DNA of 60,397 bases from Desulfobacteraceae bacterium (GTDB taxonomy: Bacteria > Desulfobacterota > Desulfobacteria > Desulfobacterales > Desulfosalsimonadaceae). Position numbers and translations under genes: made by a program. Numbering within the stretch: position 1 is the first letter of the stretch; each line of letters begins with the position of its first letter. The notes beneath the pieces are model-generated. The model was not told where the DNA came from. It searched no databases and was given only the letters and a program-made list of their open reading frames with translations. Positions 46,283 through 54,372 of the stretch are shown here, in pieces. The stretch spans positions 1 to 60,397 of the forward strand of contig QZJS01000098.1 of the NCBI GenBank assembly GCA_003597945.1. Reading direction: 5' to 3'.

Positions 46283-47764
46283 ATGAAGAAATCAGGTGTT
46301 AACCGATATCGGCTTTTCGTCAGCAGTGTTCAAAAAGAACTGGCGGCGGAACGACGCGCCGTAAAGGAATTTATCCTGCATGACCCTCTGCTCAGTCGAT
46401 TTATATCCGATGTTTTCCTTTTCGAGGACATACCGGCCGGAGACCGCAAACCGGATGATATCTATTTGGACGAGGTTAAAAGTTGTGATTTCTATCTCGC
46501 CGTTTTCGGGAATGAATATGGGTGGGAAGGTGAGTCCGGAAAATCGCCGACGGAGCTGGAATTTGACCACGCCACCAAAACCCATCGGGAGCGTCTTGTT
46601 TTTGTTAAGGGCGATGATGACAAGGGACGCGCCCCTAAAATGGCGGAATTGGTGCGCAAGGCAGGCCGACAGGTCACCCGCCGCCGATTTTCAGACATCC
46701 CCGGCCTGATCCGGGAAGTTTATGCCAGCCTTGTTGAGTGTTTGGAACAGCGCGGCGCCATTCGGTCAACGCCCTTTGACGGCAGCGTCTGTGATGAGGC
46801 AACACTCCGGGATATTGATAATAAGGCCGTTGCCGACTTTATCGAAACTTCAGAGGCCGCCGGACGCTTGAAACTTAAAGGGTCCCGATCTTCAAAAGCG
46901 GTTCTTCAGAATTTTAATCTGTTGCGTGAGGGCAATCCTACCAATGCGGCCATTCTTCTTTTCGGCAAAGATCCACGAAGGTTTTTTTTCAATATTCAGG
47001 TCCACTGCTTCCATTTTCATGGAATCGTGAAGCAAAAACCCATCGCATCCCAGCAGCCATATGAGGGACGGCTGTTTGAAGTCATCGATGAGGCGGTCGA
47101 GTTTGTTTTGGGCAAAATCGACCGCCGTGTCGGCACTCGCTCCAAAAGCGCTCAGGCGCCTGTTACTTTCGAAATTCCCCGCTCTGTTATTTTGGAAGCG
47201 ATTGTTAATGCGGTGGCTCACAGGGATTACAGGAACAACGGTTTCGTACAGGTATTCGTTTTTTCAGACCGCATGGAGGTCTGGAACCCCGGCGAACTGC
47301 CGCCCGGGCTTACCCCGAAGCTGCTGCGCGAGCCCCATGGGCCGATGCCTCGAAATCCTTTGATTGCCGAACCCTTATATCGGATCAAGTATGTGGAAAA
47401 GGCCGGCACCGGCACCACCGATATGATCGCCGATTGCCGGAAGGCCGGTCTTCCAGAACCAGACTTCGAGCAGCGCGGCCCGTATTTTGTTGTGACGGTG
47501 TGGCGGGATTGGCTGACGGATGAAGTGATGAAAAGGATCGGCTTGGGTGAACGGCAAATTAAAGCTATCATGCATTTAAAGGTTAATGGGCGGATTACGA
47601 ATAGAGAATATCGTGAATTAACTGAGACAATTTATCGCACTGCCTCACGGGATCTGGAAGATCTGGTTTCAAAGGGAGTTTTATGCAAAATCGGTGTTAC
47701 CGGCCGGAACGTCCACTATGTTTTGTCTCGTAAACAGGACATAAACAGGACAAACAGGACATAA
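46283..47764 (+). CDS. DUF4062 / GHKL-ATPase protein with winged-helix end
   Basis: 493 residues from MKKSGVNRYRLFVSS. Residues 1-150 form a DUF4062 domain, a TIR-like fold seen in NTPase and signalling proteins (RLFVSSVQKELAAERRAVKE, YLAVFGNEYGW). Residues about 220-420 are an HATPase_c_4-type region shared with the AlbA_2 genes at 23-28 kb (EIPRSVILEAIVNAVAHRDY, GTGTTDMIADC). A short winged helix follows (QIKAIMHLKVNGRITNREY). The C-terminus KQDINRTNRT is encoded by a repeat that is duplicated 48 bases downstream. DUF4062 replaces AlbA_2 here, a natural domain swap within the family. Confidence 0.75.
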   Translation: MKKSGVNRYRLFVSSVQKELAAERRAVKEFILHDPLLSRFISDVFLFEDIPAGDRKPDDIYLDEVKSCDFYLAVFGNEYGWEGESGKSPTELEFDHATKTHRERLVFVKGDDDKGRAPKMAELVRKAGRQVTRRRFSDIPGLIREVYASLVECLEQRGAIRSTPFDGSVCDEATLRDIDNKAVADFIETSEAAGRLKLKGSRSSKAVLQNFNLLREGNPTNAAILLFGKDPRRFFFNIQVHCFHFHGIVKQKPIASQQPYEGRLFEVIDEAVEFVLGKIDRRVGTRSKSAQAPVTFEIPRSVILEAIVNAVAHRDYRNNGFVQVFVFSDRMEVWNPGELPPGLTPKLLREPHGPMPRNPLIAEPLYRIKYVEKAGTGTTDMIADCRKAGLPEPDFEQRGPYFVVTVWRDWLTDEVMKRIGLGERQIKAIMHLKVNGRITNREYRELTETIYRTASRDLEDLVSKGVLCKIGVTGRNVHYVLSRKQDINRTNRT

Positions 47765-47810
47765 ATGCTGTCCAAATGTAAACAGGACATAAACAGGACA
47801 AACAGGACAT
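47731..47810 (+). repeat. 32-bp direct repeat, 48-bp period, across a stop codon
   Basis: An identical 32-bp sequence made of AAACAGGACAT-like subunits occurs at 47731-47762 and 47779-47810. The offset of 48 bases keeps the frame: past the TAA the same frame reads MLSKC, then KQDINRTNRT again, and stays open for about 20 more codons. The first copy encodes the C-terminus of the DUF4062 protein. Confidence 0.9.
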
Positions 47811-48139
47811 TCCAGGAGCAGCCTTCTAACACCTCCCCGGTGCTCTGGATAAAAGAGGAAAAAACCTAAGGGCCCTCTGTTATCGATTGAATCGGAATTA
47901 ATCTTTTCGTCGGTCTATGTGGATCATCATGACCCACTTATCCCTTCTTTATGGATCATTTGTGTCTCACTGATACCTGTCTGCCCATCCGCACAATTCC
48001 ATTTTAAGATAAAATTCCAATTATAATAAGTCGTTATAAAGTCACCGCAGCACTGGCACATAAGTTGCAAAATTATGGCCCAGTTGCATCTGTTGATTCA
48101 CGCGAACCGAAAACGAGGGTTGGGGCAAAAGGAGTGTTC
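47811..48139. other. intergenic region before the alkylsuccinate cluster
   Basis: About 330 bases without a recognisable gene, changing from AT-rich island sequence to GC-rich cluster sequence. AAGGAG precedes the ATG at 48140. The AT-rich TATAATAAG-like stretch near 48021-48029 could hold a -10, but no good -35 is seen. A regulator-binding site cannot be named from sequence alone. Confidence 0.35.
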
Positions 48140-48547
48140 ATGGATCAGGAACGTAAGATTCGCGTACTGGTGGCAAAACCCGGGTTGGACGGTCATGAGC
48201 GGGGGGCCCATGTGGTGGCTTACGGGTTGCGGGATGCCGGGTTTGAGGTGATTTATACCGGGCTGCGGCAGACTCCGGAGCAGATCGTGAGCACCGCCAT
48301 TCAGGAGGATGTGGATGTGGTGGGTCTTTCCATTCTTTCCGGGGCGCATCTTCTGTTGACCCGGAAAGTCTTAGACGGGCTTCGGGCCGGCAACGCGGAA
48401 GACATCATGGTCATTGTGGGCGGCATCATCCCGGAAGACGATATTGCCCGATTAAAGGAAATGGGCGTGGCCGGGGTCTTTACCGCTGGAACGCCGGTGT
48501 CGGCCATCACCGCGTTTATCGCGTCTTCGGCCGGCCGGGATGCGTAG
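48140..48547 (+). CDS. B12-binding subunit of a CoA carbon-skeleton mutase
   Basis: 135 residues, starting [15 protein letters not shown] after AAGGAG. It is the stand-alone cobalamin-binding domain of a split methylmalonyl-CoA mutase-type enzyme: D17-x-H19-x-x-G22 ([14 protein letters not shown]) provides the lower-axial His, with [16 protein letters not shown] and [12 protein letters not shown] forming the nucleotide-loop binding fold, and [11 protein letters not shown] at the end. Length equals known small subunits such as HcmB. It pairs with the catalytic subunit 87 bases downstream. In the anaerobic alkane pathway this mutase would convert an alkylsuccinyl-CoA to an alkylmethyl-malonyl-CoA. 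Confidence 0.9.
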   Translation: MDQERKIRVLVAKPGLDGHERGAHVVAYGLRDAGFEVIYTGLRQTPEQIVSTAIQEDVDVVGLSILSGAHLLLTRKVLDGLRAGNAEDIMVIVGGIIPEDDIARLKEMGVAGVFTAGTPVSAITAFIASSAGRDA

Positions 48548-48634
48548 ATGGTTCCCCCATGCCGTTTGTGATGGGATCGGCGCGGCAACTCTGCTTTTAA
48601 AAATACGCAACATGACCACCTGAAAGGGATTTTC

Positions 48635-50392
48635 ATGGCTGACCACAAGGACGACCTGAAAGAAATTGAGCAGCGGCAGGATGAGTGGGAAGAAAAGGTG
48701 CTCCGAAAGCGGGTCAAGCGGTTCAACCTTCCCCAGAGCCCCACCCGGTTTTATTCGCCGCTGGCTGTGAGGGATTTTGATTTTATCGAAAACGTCGGGT
48801 TTCCCGGGCAATATCCCTATACCGCGGGAAACAGCCCTTTTGATTTCTGGCGGGCCTATGCCGGCGATGCCGCTAAAACCGATTACCGGCCGGACTGGGG
48901 CGGCGCGGGCGGAGTGGGCAAATACGGCGGGTTCGGCACGGCCGAAGATTACCGGGACTATCTGATCCGGATGCATGCCATGGGCCGGACGGGCGGTCCC
49001 AACATGGCCTTTGATCTGGTGACCCAGTGCGGGTACGACTCGGACAGCCCGTTTGCCGAAGGGGAAGTCGGCCGGGTGGGGGTGGCCATCGACACCTTCC
49101 GGGATTTTGAAACCATCTACGAACCCTATACCGGCGCCCTGGACATCGACAAGGTGCCGTCCAATTTCACCATCAACGCGCCCGCGGCCGTGCTGATCGC
49201 CATGTACGCGGTGCTGGCGGAAAAGCGGGGCATTTCGCCCGCCGTGCTTCGGGGGACCCCCCAGAACGATATTTTAAAGGAGTTCATCGCCCGGGGCACC
49301 TATATCTTCCCGCCCGGGCCGTCCATGCGGCTGTTCCGCGATACCTGCGTGTTCTGCACCCGGCACATGCCCAGTCTCAACATCAACAGCATGGGCGGCT
49401 ATCATATCCGCGAAGCCGGTGCCACCCGGGTCCAGGACCTGGCCTTTTCCATGGCAAACGCCGCCGCCTACATCCAGGCGGGCATTGACGGCGGCCTGGC
49501 CGTGGATGAATTCGCGCCTAAATTTACCTTCAACGCATTCGGCGGGAGCATGGAGCTGTATCATGAAATCGCGTTCCAGCGGGCGGCCCGGCGCATCTAC
49601 GCCCGGATGCTCAAAGAGCGGTTTCACGCCACCCATCCCAAGAGCATGCAGATCCGCCAGCCCATTACCGCGCATATCGGGTGTTCGTCCACGACCCTTC
49701 AGCGGCCCTTGAACAATCTGCCCCGGGCCGTGGTGGGCGGCATTGCCGCGGGCATGTCCGGCGGGATTCCGGGCGCGTTTCCGCCCTTTGACGAGCCCCT
49801 GGGCCTGGGTCACAGTCAGGAGGCGGTCCAGTTGCAGCTCGATGCCACGCGCATCCTGATCTATGAGGCTAAAATCGCCGATGTGAATGATCCGTGGGCC
49901 GGCTCGTATTTCATGGAGTCGTTGACCGATGAGTTGGAAGCCCAGGTCACAGCGGAAATGGAAAAGATCGATTCCATGGGCGGGGCCATTGCCGCGGTGG
50001 AAAACGGATACATGCAGAAAGCCATCGCCAAAAGCGCCTATCAGCGCCAAAAACAGATTGAAAATCAGGAGCAGTTCATCGTCGGCGTCAACTGCTTTAC
50101 GGGCAAAAATGAAATCAACATCTCGGTAAACCGCGAAGTGGAAGCCACCTATGATCCGGATCGCATGAAAAGCGCCGAGGGCCGGCAGATCGAAAAGCTG
50201 GCGCGCCTGAAACGGGAGCGGGACAATACCGCCGTCAAGTCTCTGCTGAAAACGTTAAAGGATCACGCCAAAGACGAATCCGTCAACCTGATGCCCGATA
50301 TCTGCGAATGCGTGAAAAACGATGTTTCCCTGCAGGAGATTTGCGATGTGTTGCGGGAGGTTTTCGGCGAATTCCAACAGTCCAAACTGTGA
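48635..50392 (+). CDS. catalytic subunit of a B12-dependent acyl-CoA mutase (alkylsuccinyl-CoA mutase candidate)
   Basis: 585 residues, the TIM-barrel subunit of a methylmalonyl-CoA mutase-type enzyme without its own B12 domain. Conserved: AFDLVTQCGYDSDSPFAEGE, GTPQNDILKEFIARGTY (Q210 and R220, matching Q197/R207 of methylmalonyl-CoA mutase with the same spacing), GGYHIREAGAT (H257, matching H244). R220 is the residue that binds the free carboxylate, so the substrate should be a succinyl-type CoA ester. The RGPYPTMY substrate-channel motif is missing: the region reads YTAGNSPFDFWRAY and has an insertion of roughly 20 residues. This fits a bulky alkylsuccinyl-CoA. Followed directly by a palindromic element, then meaB. 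Confidence 0.85.
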   Translation: MADHKDDLKEIEQRQDEWEEKVLRKRVKRFNLPQSPTRFYSPLAVRDFDFIENVGFPGQYPYTAGNSPFDFWRAYAGDAAKTDYRPDWGGAGGVGKYGGFGTAEDYRDYLIRMHAMGRTGGPNMAFDLVTQCGYDSDSPFAEGEVGRVGVAIDTFRDFETIYEPYTGALDIDKVPSNFTINAPAAVLIAMYAVLAEKRGISPAVLRGTPQNDILKEFIARGTYIFPPGPSMRLFRDTCVFCTRHMPSLNINSMGGYHIREAGATRVQDLAFSMANAAAYIQAGIDGGLAVDEFAPKFTFNAFGGSMELYHEIAFQRAARRIYARMLKERFHATHPKSMQIRQPITAHIGCSSTTLQRPLNNLPRAVVGGIAAGMSGGIPGAFPPFDEPLGLGHSQEAVQLQLDATRILIYEAKIADVNDPWAGSYFMESLTDELEAQVTAEMEKIDSMGGAIAAVENGYMQKAIAKSAYQRQKQIENQEQFIVGVNCFTGKNEINISVNREVEATYDPDRMKSAEGRQIEKLARLKRERDNTAVKSLLKTLKDHAKDESVNLMPDICECVKNDVSLQEICDVLREVFGEFQQSKL

Positions 50393-50512
50393 TGGCAGCG
50401 CAAAACGCTCAATTTCCGCGTTGCGCTCATCTCTCGTCGCTCAACGTGCGAAAAGCACGCCTCGCTCCTCGAGAATCGCGGCGCCTTGAACTTGAACGTT
50501 TTGCGCTGCCAT
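50392..50512. repeat. Nested palindromic intergenic element, copy 2
   Basis: 121 bp. The ends are a perfect 16-bp inverted repeat (ATGGCAGCGCAAAACG at 50392, inverted copy 50497-50512). The left end begins on the last base of the mutase stop codon. At the midpoint: stem CGTGC (50445-50449), loop GAAAA, stem GCACG (50455-50459). The two halves also pair imperfectly between ends and centre. Read on the minus strand the core has TTCAAGG ... GCGCAACGC, shared with the copies at 2481 and 57288. Confidence 0.8.
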
Positions 50513-50626
50513 CTGGAATATAGCGTACAAGGCTGGGAAAAAGGAAAACTCCGTGAAAAGTCGTTCGAAGCGAGAAGACCGACTTTTTAAGGACACACAA
50601 CCGAGTAACGGAAAACAGGAGTTTGC

Positions 50627-51598
50627 GTGGACAATGCATGGGAAAAGCTGGTCCAGGGCGTAAAGGCCGGGGATGTCCGCTGTCTGGCGCGGCTGATCAG
50701 CCGGGTGGAAAATCGGGAGCCGGGCTGGGAGACGGCCATGTCGCGGATTTATTTCATGGCCGGATCGGCGCGGGTTTTCGGCATCACCGGGTCGCCGGGC
50801 GCGGGGAAAAGCACACTGACGTCTGAAATCACCCGGCTGCTCGTGGATCGGGGTTATTCCGTGGGCATTATCGCGGTGGACCCGTCCAGCCCGTTCAGCG
50901 GCGGCGCGCTGCTGGGGGACCGGCTTCGCATGAAAGCGCTTTTCACCCTGGAATCCGTTTATATCCGCTCCATGGCCACCCGGGGCATGCTGGGCGGTCT
51001 GTGCCAGGCGGCCCGGGATGTGGTGCGCATCATGGACGCCTTTGGAAAGGATATTGTGCTCATCGAGACCGTGGGCGTGGGTCAGGATGAAATCGAAATC
51101 GTCCGGGCCGCGGACCGGGTCATGGTGGTGATGATTCCGGGGCAGGGCGACGGGATTCAGGCCATCAAGGCCGGGGTCATGGAAATCGCCGATATCTACG
51201 TGGTCAACAAGGCCGATAAACCGGGGGCCGATGAGGTCGCGGCCGATATCGGGGCCATGCTGTCCCTGTCGGAATGGCAGCACGATGAACTGCCGCCGGT
51301 CTTGCAGGTCTCGGCCCTTTCCAGGCAGGGCATCGAGGCCCTGGTGGATGTTCTTCTGGCGGTTCCGGCCGACGGCAGCCGGCAGCGGCTTAACAAAGAG
51401 ACCCGGATCAAAGAGGAAATGCTGTCCCTGGTGGAACGGGAAGTGTTCCGGCGGACGCGAAAGGAACTGGAACAGGATGGTTGGCTCAGCCAGGCCGTTG
51501 ACCGGGTGTTGGATAACGCCGGCGATCCCTACACCATTGTGAAACAGATGATGGAAACGCACTTCAACCAAGGGACCCGCAAGACAATCGTGGAGTGA
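50627..51598 (+). CDS. meaB: MeaB/ArgK-type G-protein chaperone of B12 mutase
   Basis: 323 residues from a GTG start after ACAGGAG. MeaB proteins load and protect adenosylcobalamin mutases using GTP. Visible: G1 GSPGAGKST near residue 55, IIAVDPSSPFSGGALLGDR, switch regions DFVMLETVG-like (here VLIETVGVGQDEIEIV), G4 NKAD, and the C-terminal dimerisation helix. It sits between the mutase genes and the MmgE/PrpD gene (4 bases on), so it most likely serves this mutase. Confidence 0.92.
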   Translation: MDNAWEKLVQGVKAGDVRCLARLISRVENREPGWETAMSRIYFMAGSARVFGITGSPGAGKSTLTSEITRLLVDRGYSVGIIAVDPSSPFSGGALLGDRLRMKALFTLESVYIRSMATRGMLGGLCQAARDVVRIMDAFGKDIVLIETVGVGQDEIEIVRAADRVMVVMIPGQGDGIQAIKAGVMEIADIYVVNKADKPGADEVAADIGAMLSLSEWQHDELPPVLQVSALSRQGIEALVDVLLAVPADGSRQRLNKETRIKEEMLSLVEREVFRRTRKELEQDGWLSQAVDRVLDNAGDPYTIVKQMMETHFNQGTRKTIVE

Positions 51599-51602
51599 CA
51601 AT

Positions 51603-52943
51603 ATGACGGAAAACACCATGACACTGGCGCAACGACTGGCTGAATTTAGCGTAGACACGGGCAGCGACAAGATCCCGGCCGAGATTTTCGAACACGCCAA
51701 AACCGCGTTTATGGACTGGCTGGGCGTGACCTTCGGCGGGGTGGGCGATCCCATGGTGGACAAGCTCATTGCCTATGCCGATGACATGGGGGGGCATCCC
51801 CGGGCGAGCATCATCGGGTACGGCGCAAAAAAATCCGTGGATCAGGCGGCATTGATCAACGGCACGGCTTCCCATGTGCTTGATTACGACGACACCCTGG
51901 TTTCGTTTTTCGGGCATCCGTCGGTCACGCTGTTTCCGTCCCTGCTGGCCCTTTCCGAATGGAAGGGAAAAAGCGGCCGGGAATTTCTCACGGCCTATCT
52001 GGTTGGCCTGCAGGTGGGGGCCGTCATCGGGGTCAGCGCCGGGCTGGATCATTACATGGCGGGCTGGCATGCCACGTCCACCATCGGGCATCTGGCCTCG
52101 GCGGCCGGGTGCGCCAAACTGCTGGGGCTGAGCAAGACCCAGACCGTTTACGCGTTGGGCATCGCCGCCACCCAGGCATCGGGGTTGAAGCGGGTGTTCG
52201 GGACCATGTGCAAGCCGTTTCACGCGGGCAGGGCATCCCAGGCCGGCATGATGGCGGCCCTGCTGGCCCAAAAGGACTTTACCGGCCCGGCCGATGTGCT
52301 GGAAGGCCCCCACGGCTTTTTCGCGCTGTTTAAGGGCGGCGTGAATCAAGACGTGCTGGGGATGCTGGGCCTGGGCTGGGATGTGGTCAATATTTCCCAG
52401 AAATACCACGCGTCCTGCCATGCCACCCATTCGCCCCTGGAGGCGGCCCTGCAGGTGGTGGAAGATGAAAACATCGCATTAGACGATATCGCGAAAATTA
52501 CGGTGCGGTCATCGAAAATGGCGCTGGATGCGGCCGGCAGGGCCGTGCCCGCCACCGGTCTGGAAGGCAAGTTTTCCATTCCCTTCTGCGTGGCCAATGC
52601 CCTGGTCTCGGGCGAGACCGGCACCCGGGCGTTTACGGATGAAAACGTCAATCATCCTGCCATCAGGGCCCTGATGGAAAAAATCACCGTTGACCTGGAT
52701 GCCGGCAAACTCGCCCTGGAAGCCCATGTGGAGATTGAAACCACGGACGGAAAAACCCGCACCGGCTTTTCCGACATCCTGCAGCAGATCCCGCCCTTAG
52801 CGATCAAAAAGGACCGGGTGGGCAGGAAATTTGTGGATCTGTGCGCCGGCGTTTTAACGTCCGAAAAGGCGGAAACCATCCGTCAGACCATTGACGGGCT
52901 GGAACATCTGGAGCGCATGGGCGAGCTGACCCGGGCCCTGTAA
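51603..52943 (+). CDS. MmgE/PrpD family protein (dehydratase/epimerase/decarboxylase fold)
   Basis: 446 residues of the MmgE/PrpD superfamily, starting 4 bases after meaB. The all-helical domain shows KTAFMDWLGVTFGG, INGTASHVLDYDDT, GWHATSTIGHLASAAGCAKL (20 residues shown) and KPFHAGRASQAGMMAALLA; the small domain carries YHASCHATHSPLEAAL. Known members include 2-methylcitrate dehydratase, cis-aconitate decarboxylase and iminodisuccinate epimerase. In this position, between an alkylsuccinyl-CoA mutase and an alkylsuccinate synthase, a stereochemical or CoA-ester-related step on the alkylsuccinate is a plausible role, but this is inference. A propionate methylcitrate cycle role is less likely because no methylcitrate synthase is near. 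Confidence 0.8.
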   Translation: MTENTMTLAQRLAEFSVDTGSDKIPAEIFEHAKTAFMDWLGVTFGGVGDPMVDKLIAYADDMGGHPRASIIGYGAKKSVDQAALINGTASHVLDYDDTLVSFFGHPSVTLFPSLLALSEWKGKSGREFLTAYLVGLQVGAVIGVSAGLDHYMAGWHATSTIGHLASAAGCAKLLGLSKTQTVYALGIAATQASGLKRVFGTMCKPFHAGRASQAGMMAALLAQKDFTGPADVLEGPHGFFALFKGGVNQDVLGMLGLGWDVVNISQKYHASCHATHSPLEAALQVVEDENIALDDIAKITVRSSKMALDAAGRAVPATGLEGKFSIPFCVANALVSGETGTRAFTDENVNHPAIRALMEKITVDLDAGKLALEAHVEIETTDGKTRTGFSDILQQIPPLAIKKDRVGRKFVDLCAGVLTSEKAETIRQTIDGLEHLERMGELTRAL

Positions 52944-53068
52944 ACTGGAGGCGCAGTTGATGCGGCCAGGCCGTGAGAACCGCAAGTGGAAAACCGCGCA
53001 ACCATTTTCGTGTGTCTGGGGATAGATTTTAAGGGACAAGGCACGAGACACCGGCAGAGGAACCGATC

Positions 53069-54034
53069 ATGCAACAGCAGGCGCTGGTCACCGACATTCA
53101 GAAATTTGCCGTAAACGACGGCCCGGGGTTCAGGACCAGCGTTTTCCTCAAGGGCTGTCCGCTAAAATGCGCCTGGTGTCACAATCCGGAAACCATTTCA
53201 CGGGCGCCTGAGATTTACTGGAAGCGGCGGCTCTGCGTCCAGTGCGGCGCGTGCATGGAGGCCTGCCCGCAGGAGGCCATCAACGCGCCGGTGCCGCCGG
53301 AAGAATCCCGGGAACCGGGATCCGCGTATCAAAAAATTATCCGGGACCGCTGCGACGGGTGCATGAAATGCGTGGATGCCTGCCTTTACGGCGCGCTCTG
53401 CGTGGCGGGACGGCCCATGTCAATTGACGATATTCTCGATGAGGTGGAACAGGACCGGCCGTTTTACGACAATTCCGGGGGCGGCATGACGGTCAGCGGC
53501 GGGGAGCCGACGGCTCACCCGGATTTTACCGGCAGGCTTTTTTTGGCGGCCCGGCAGCGGGGCATTCACACCTGTCTGGATACCAACGGCTTCTGCGGCT
53601 GGCCCATATTGGAAACCATCATCGAAAACGTCGATATTGTCCTGTTTGATTTAAAACATATCGATCCGGCGGCCCACCGGCTGCTCACGGGCGTTGATAA
53701 TGCCCTGATTCTGAAAAATCTTTCCCGGCTGTCGCGGAATGGAACGGAAATCTGGATTCGGATACCGATTGTTCCCGGTTTCAACGATGACATGGAAATA
53801 CACCTCCGGATGGCCCAATTCCTGGCCGGCCTGCCCGGAAAAATCAGCCGCATCGATCTGCTGCCGTTTCACAACTGGTGCCAGGACAAATACGACTGGC
53901 TTGGCATCTGCTGGCCTATGCAGTCAATCGAGGCCCTTGAGCCGTCTTTGCTGGAACCCGCCGCCGAACTTTACCGGGAAACCGGATTTGCGGCAACGGT
54001 GGGCGGCTCAGGATTTGAACATACCGGTACCTGA
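53069..54034 (+). CDS. assD: glycyl radical enzyme activase (radical SAM)
   Basis: 321 residues. It installs the glycyl radical on the synthase using SAM and a reduced [4Fe-4S] cluster. Radical SAM triad in KGCPLKCAWCHNPE (CxxxCxxC), followed by an insert with two ferredoxin-type clusters, CVQCGACMEACP and CDGCMKCVDACL, then the SAM-contacting GGGMTVSGGEPTAHPDF region and LFDLKHIDPAAHRLLTGVDN (20 residues shown). This two-cluster insert is typical of BssD/AssD-type and other ferredoxin-domain activases. It precedes the small subunit and the glycyl radical enzyme, as in bss and ass/mas operons. Confidence 0.9.
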   Translation: MQQQALVTDIQKFAVNDGPGFRTSVFLKGCPLKCAWCHNPETISRAPEIYWKRRLCVQCGACMEACPQEAINAPVPPEESREPGSAYQKIIRDRCDGCMKCVDACLYGALCVAGRPMSIDDILDEVEQDRPFYDNSGGGMTVSGGEPTAHPDFTGRLFLAARQRGIHTCLDTNGFCGWPILETIIENVDIVLFDLKHIDPAAHRLLTGVDNALILKNLSRLSRNGTEIWIRIPIVPGFNDDMEIHLRMAQFLAGLPGKISRIDLLPFHNWCQDKYDWLGICWPMQSIEALEPSLLEPAAELYRETGFAATVGGSGFEHTGT

Positions 54035-54107
54035 GATTCGATCCTGGCGCCATCGCCGCCTGGATGACGTGCTTTGTTTCGCGTGCCGCGCGGTACGCTG
54101 GTAATAA

Positions 54108-54142
54108 AATGTAAAAAGCCAGATTTATTTACTTTTTACATT
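54108..54142. promoter_or_regulatory. inverted repeat between activase and synthase genes
   Basis: AATGTAAAAAG (54108-54118) is repeated inverted as CTTTTTACATT (54132-54142) with a 13-base AT-rich loop, 37 bases before the small-subunit ATG. It could be an mRNA processing or attenuation hairpin that separates the low-level activase from the highly expressed synthase, or an operator. No GC-rich stem is present, so a strong terminator is unlikely. Confidence 0.5.
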
Positions 54143-54178
54143 ATTATGGTCACTGAAAATCAATAAAAGGAGGCCGAT

Positions 54179-54343
54179 ATGGCGACATGCAAAGAATGTA
54201 AAAGTTATTTTCCGCTGGAAGAAAATCCGGACAAGGGCGATTGCGTCAGGCGCGTAGTGGATCCCCGTCAGGAATACTACCAGTCAAAACCGGTAAACGC
54301 ATCTGACGACGCGGTCAAGTGCGCATCGTTTGCTAAAAAATAG
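54179..54343 (+). CDS. small Cys-rich synthase subunit (BssC/MasE-like), 54 aa
   Basis: A 54-residue gene below the usual length cut-off, with a strong ribosome site AGGAGG and good codon use. It begins MATCKECKSYFPLEEN and has CxxC, then GDCVRR and a final VKCASF cysteine: four Cys in the pattern of BssC-type gamma subunits, which bind a [4Fe-4S] cluster and shield the glycyl radical. The typical SKPV segment is present (YYQSKPVNASDD). It lies 29 bases before the catalytic subunit, the same place as bssC before bssA. Confidence 0.85.
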   Translation: MATCKECKSYFPLEENPDKGDCVRRVVDPRQEYYQSKPVNASDDAVKCASFAKK

Positions 54344-54372
54344 GAGTCGAACCCATATAGGAGGATAAAACC

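Noticed and set aside
48140-50392. Ordinary methylmalonyl-CoA mutase for propionate metabolism
   Set aside because: The RGPYPTMY motif is missing, the B12 domain is a separate protein, and no epimerase or propionyl-CoA carboxylase gene lies nearby; the neighbours are alkane-activation genes.
50441-51769. 442-aa antisense open frame over meaB
   Set aside because: It runs opposite to a fully motif-supported MeaB and crosses a palindromic element; composition (His/Pro/Gly-rich) is typical of antisense frames.
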